NCBI GenBank assembly: GCA_002423185.1
Contig: DIUX01000002.1
Coordinates: forward strand, 496,001-560,000
DNA: 64,000 nt
DNA from: Micavibrio sp. UBA6147
Lineage (GTDB): Bacteria; Pseudomonadota; Alphaproteobacteria; Micavibrionales; UBA1664
Direction of reading: 5' to 3'
Position numbers and translations under genes: made by a program. The notes below the pieces were generated by a model. It worked only from the letters and a program-made list of their open reading frames with translations, was not told where the DNA came from and did not search any database. Of this stretch, positions 63,079-64,000 are shown piece after piece (position 1 is the first letter of the stretch; each line of letters opens with the position of its first letter).

Positions 63079-64000
63079 ATGACCCGCACAAAAGAAACCT
63101 CCGTTTTCGTCTTCCCGGGACAGGGAAGCCAGTTTATCGGCATGGGCAAAGACCTCGCCGAGAGCTTTACACAAGCGCGTGAAGTGTTTGCCGAAGTCAA
63201 TGACGCCTTGTCGCAAGACCTCACCAAAATCATGTTCGAAGGCCCAGAGAGCGACCTCAACCTCACCGAAAACACCCAACCCGCCTTGATGGCGGTGTCG
63301 ATGGCGGTGATGCGGGTTTTGGAAGGCGAAGGCGGGCTGCGCCTGTCTGACGCCGCAACCTACGTTGCCGGTCACTCACTCGGCGAATATTCGGCCTTGA
63401 CCGCCGCAGGGGCGCTGAGCCTTCGGGACGCCGCCCGCTTGCTCAAGCTCCGTGGCCAGTCGATGCAAAAAGCCGTTCCCGTCGGCAAAGGCGCGATGGC
63501 GGCGATCCTTGGCCTTGATTTTGACGCGGTGGACGCGATTGCCGCCCAATGCGCCACCCTTGCCGGAACCGCCGGCGCCGCCGCCGAAATTTGCGAAGCC
63601 GCCAACGACAACGCCCCCGGCCAAGTCGTCATCAGCGGTCACGTCCACGCCATTGAAAAAGCCATGGCCATGGCATCGGAACAAGGCGCAAAACGCGCCA
63701 TCATGCTCCCCGTCAGCGCGCCCTTCCATTGCCAGCTTATGCAACCCGCCGCCGAGGCGATGCACGCGGCTTTGCTGGAAACCACACTCAAAGCCCCCCT
63801 CATCCCCGTCATCGCCAATGTCACGGCGCGTGCCGAAACCGACCCCGATGTCATCAAGACACTCTTGGTCGAACAAGTGACGGGCCGCGTGCGCTGGCGC
63901 GAATCGGTGTTGTGGATGGCGGATCACGGCATCACCAGCATGACCGAAATCGGCGCAGGCAAAGTCCTGAGCGGCCTTGCCAAACGCATCCACAAAGACA
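63079..64000 (+). CDS. fabD: Malonyl-CoA:ACP transacylase, 3' end outside window
   Basis: 307 codons are visible before the window ends; FabD is usually about 310-320 aa, so only the tail is missing. FVFPGQGSQFIGMGKDLAE opens the domain. The nucleophile Ser is in VAGHSLGEYSALTAAG, with the substrate Arg in LLKLRGQSMQKAVP and the catalytic His in SAPFHCQLM. GAMAAILGLD and TEIGAGKVLSGL complete the fold. It loads malonyl groups onto ACP for fatty-acid synthesis. ATG 63079 is preceded by AAAGGGA; an in-frame ATG at 63070 is too close to that site. Confidence 0.96.
   Translation, partial: MTRTKETSVFVFPGQGSQFIGMGKDLAESFTQAREVFAEVNDALSQDLTKIMFEGPESDLNLTENTQPALMAVSMAVMRVLEGEGGLRLSDAATYVAGHSLGEYSALTAAGALSLRDAARLLKLRGQSMQKAVPVGKGAMAAILGLDFDAVDAIAAQCATLAGTAGAAAEICEAANDNAPGQVVISGHVHAIEKAMAMASEQGAKRAIMLPVSAPFHCQLMQPAAEAMHAALLETTLKAPLIPVIANVTARAETDPDVIKTLLVEQVTGRVRWRESVLWMADHGITSMTEIGAGKVLSGLAKRIHKD

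Overview
This window looks like the chromosome of an alphaproteobacterium. The evidence is an aa3-type cytochrome oxidase locus in the alphaproteobacterial order (ctaC-ctaD ... ctaB-coxF ... ctaG-ctaE-DUF983 ... surf1), an adrenodoxin-type ferredoxin, pepA-holC divergent from lptF-lptG, rpsF-rpsR-rplI near dnaB, an IalB-like protein, and GC-rich codon use. A lone DotA/TraY-type type IVB secretion gene and many large proteins of unknown family recall Micavibrio-like lineages. That placement is inference; I could not run a tree. No rRNA, tRNA, insertion sequence, integrase or CRISPR array was found.

Layout: 1-0.9 kb is the end of a GT4 glycosyltransferase. From 1.2 to 11.8 kb, two copies of an unrecognised two-gene module (a small protein of about 100 aa followed by a very large membrane-anchored protein) face each other. 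They enclose a ferredoxin / membrane protein / ferredoxin reductase operon and the divergent heme A synthase gene ctaA. From 12 to 15.3 kb lie an AsmA-like protein, a TVP38 membrane protein and a mercuric-reductase-like flavoprotein. From 15.5 to 20 kb is a giant subtilisin-like protease with a P-domain, three exact-period 588-bp RTX modules and a type I secretion tail. From 20 to 27.8 kb are holC, pepA, lptF, lptG, an unknown protein, mlaA and mlaC (envelope lipid and LPS transport). From 27.9 to 35.5 kb are an orphan dotA/traY homologue, ettA and a 929-aa protein with DUF4116-like repeats.

From 35.7 to 49.7 kb is the cytochrome oxidase region. It encodes the subunits (ctaC, ctaD, ctaE) and assembly factors (ctaB, coxF, ctaG, surf1), interrupted by pmbA/tldD with two small paralogues between them, an AIG2-like protein, a short-chain dehydrogenase, and two unknown paralogues on the opposite strand. 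From 49.7 to 56.2 kb are LysE- and EamA-type membrane proteins, an M23 peptidase, rlmN, an IalB-like secreted protein and a TrmH-family RNA methyltransferase. From 56.3 to 62 kb, dnaB is followed by three tandem paralogues of an unknown two-membrane-segment protein, one interrupted by a nonsense codon, then rplI-rpsR-rpsF. The window ends inside fabD.

How the genes fit together: ctaA, ctaB, ctaG, surf1 and the ferredoxin/reductase pair can supply heme A and copper to the oxidase encoded by ctaC/ctaD/ctaE. lptF/lptG, mlaA/mlaC and the M23 peptidase serve the envelope. The most promising undescribed element is the duplicated small+large gene module at 1.2-5.4 and 9.1-11.8 kb. The tandem trio after dnaB, the 47-49 kb paralogue pair and the 929-aa protein come next.
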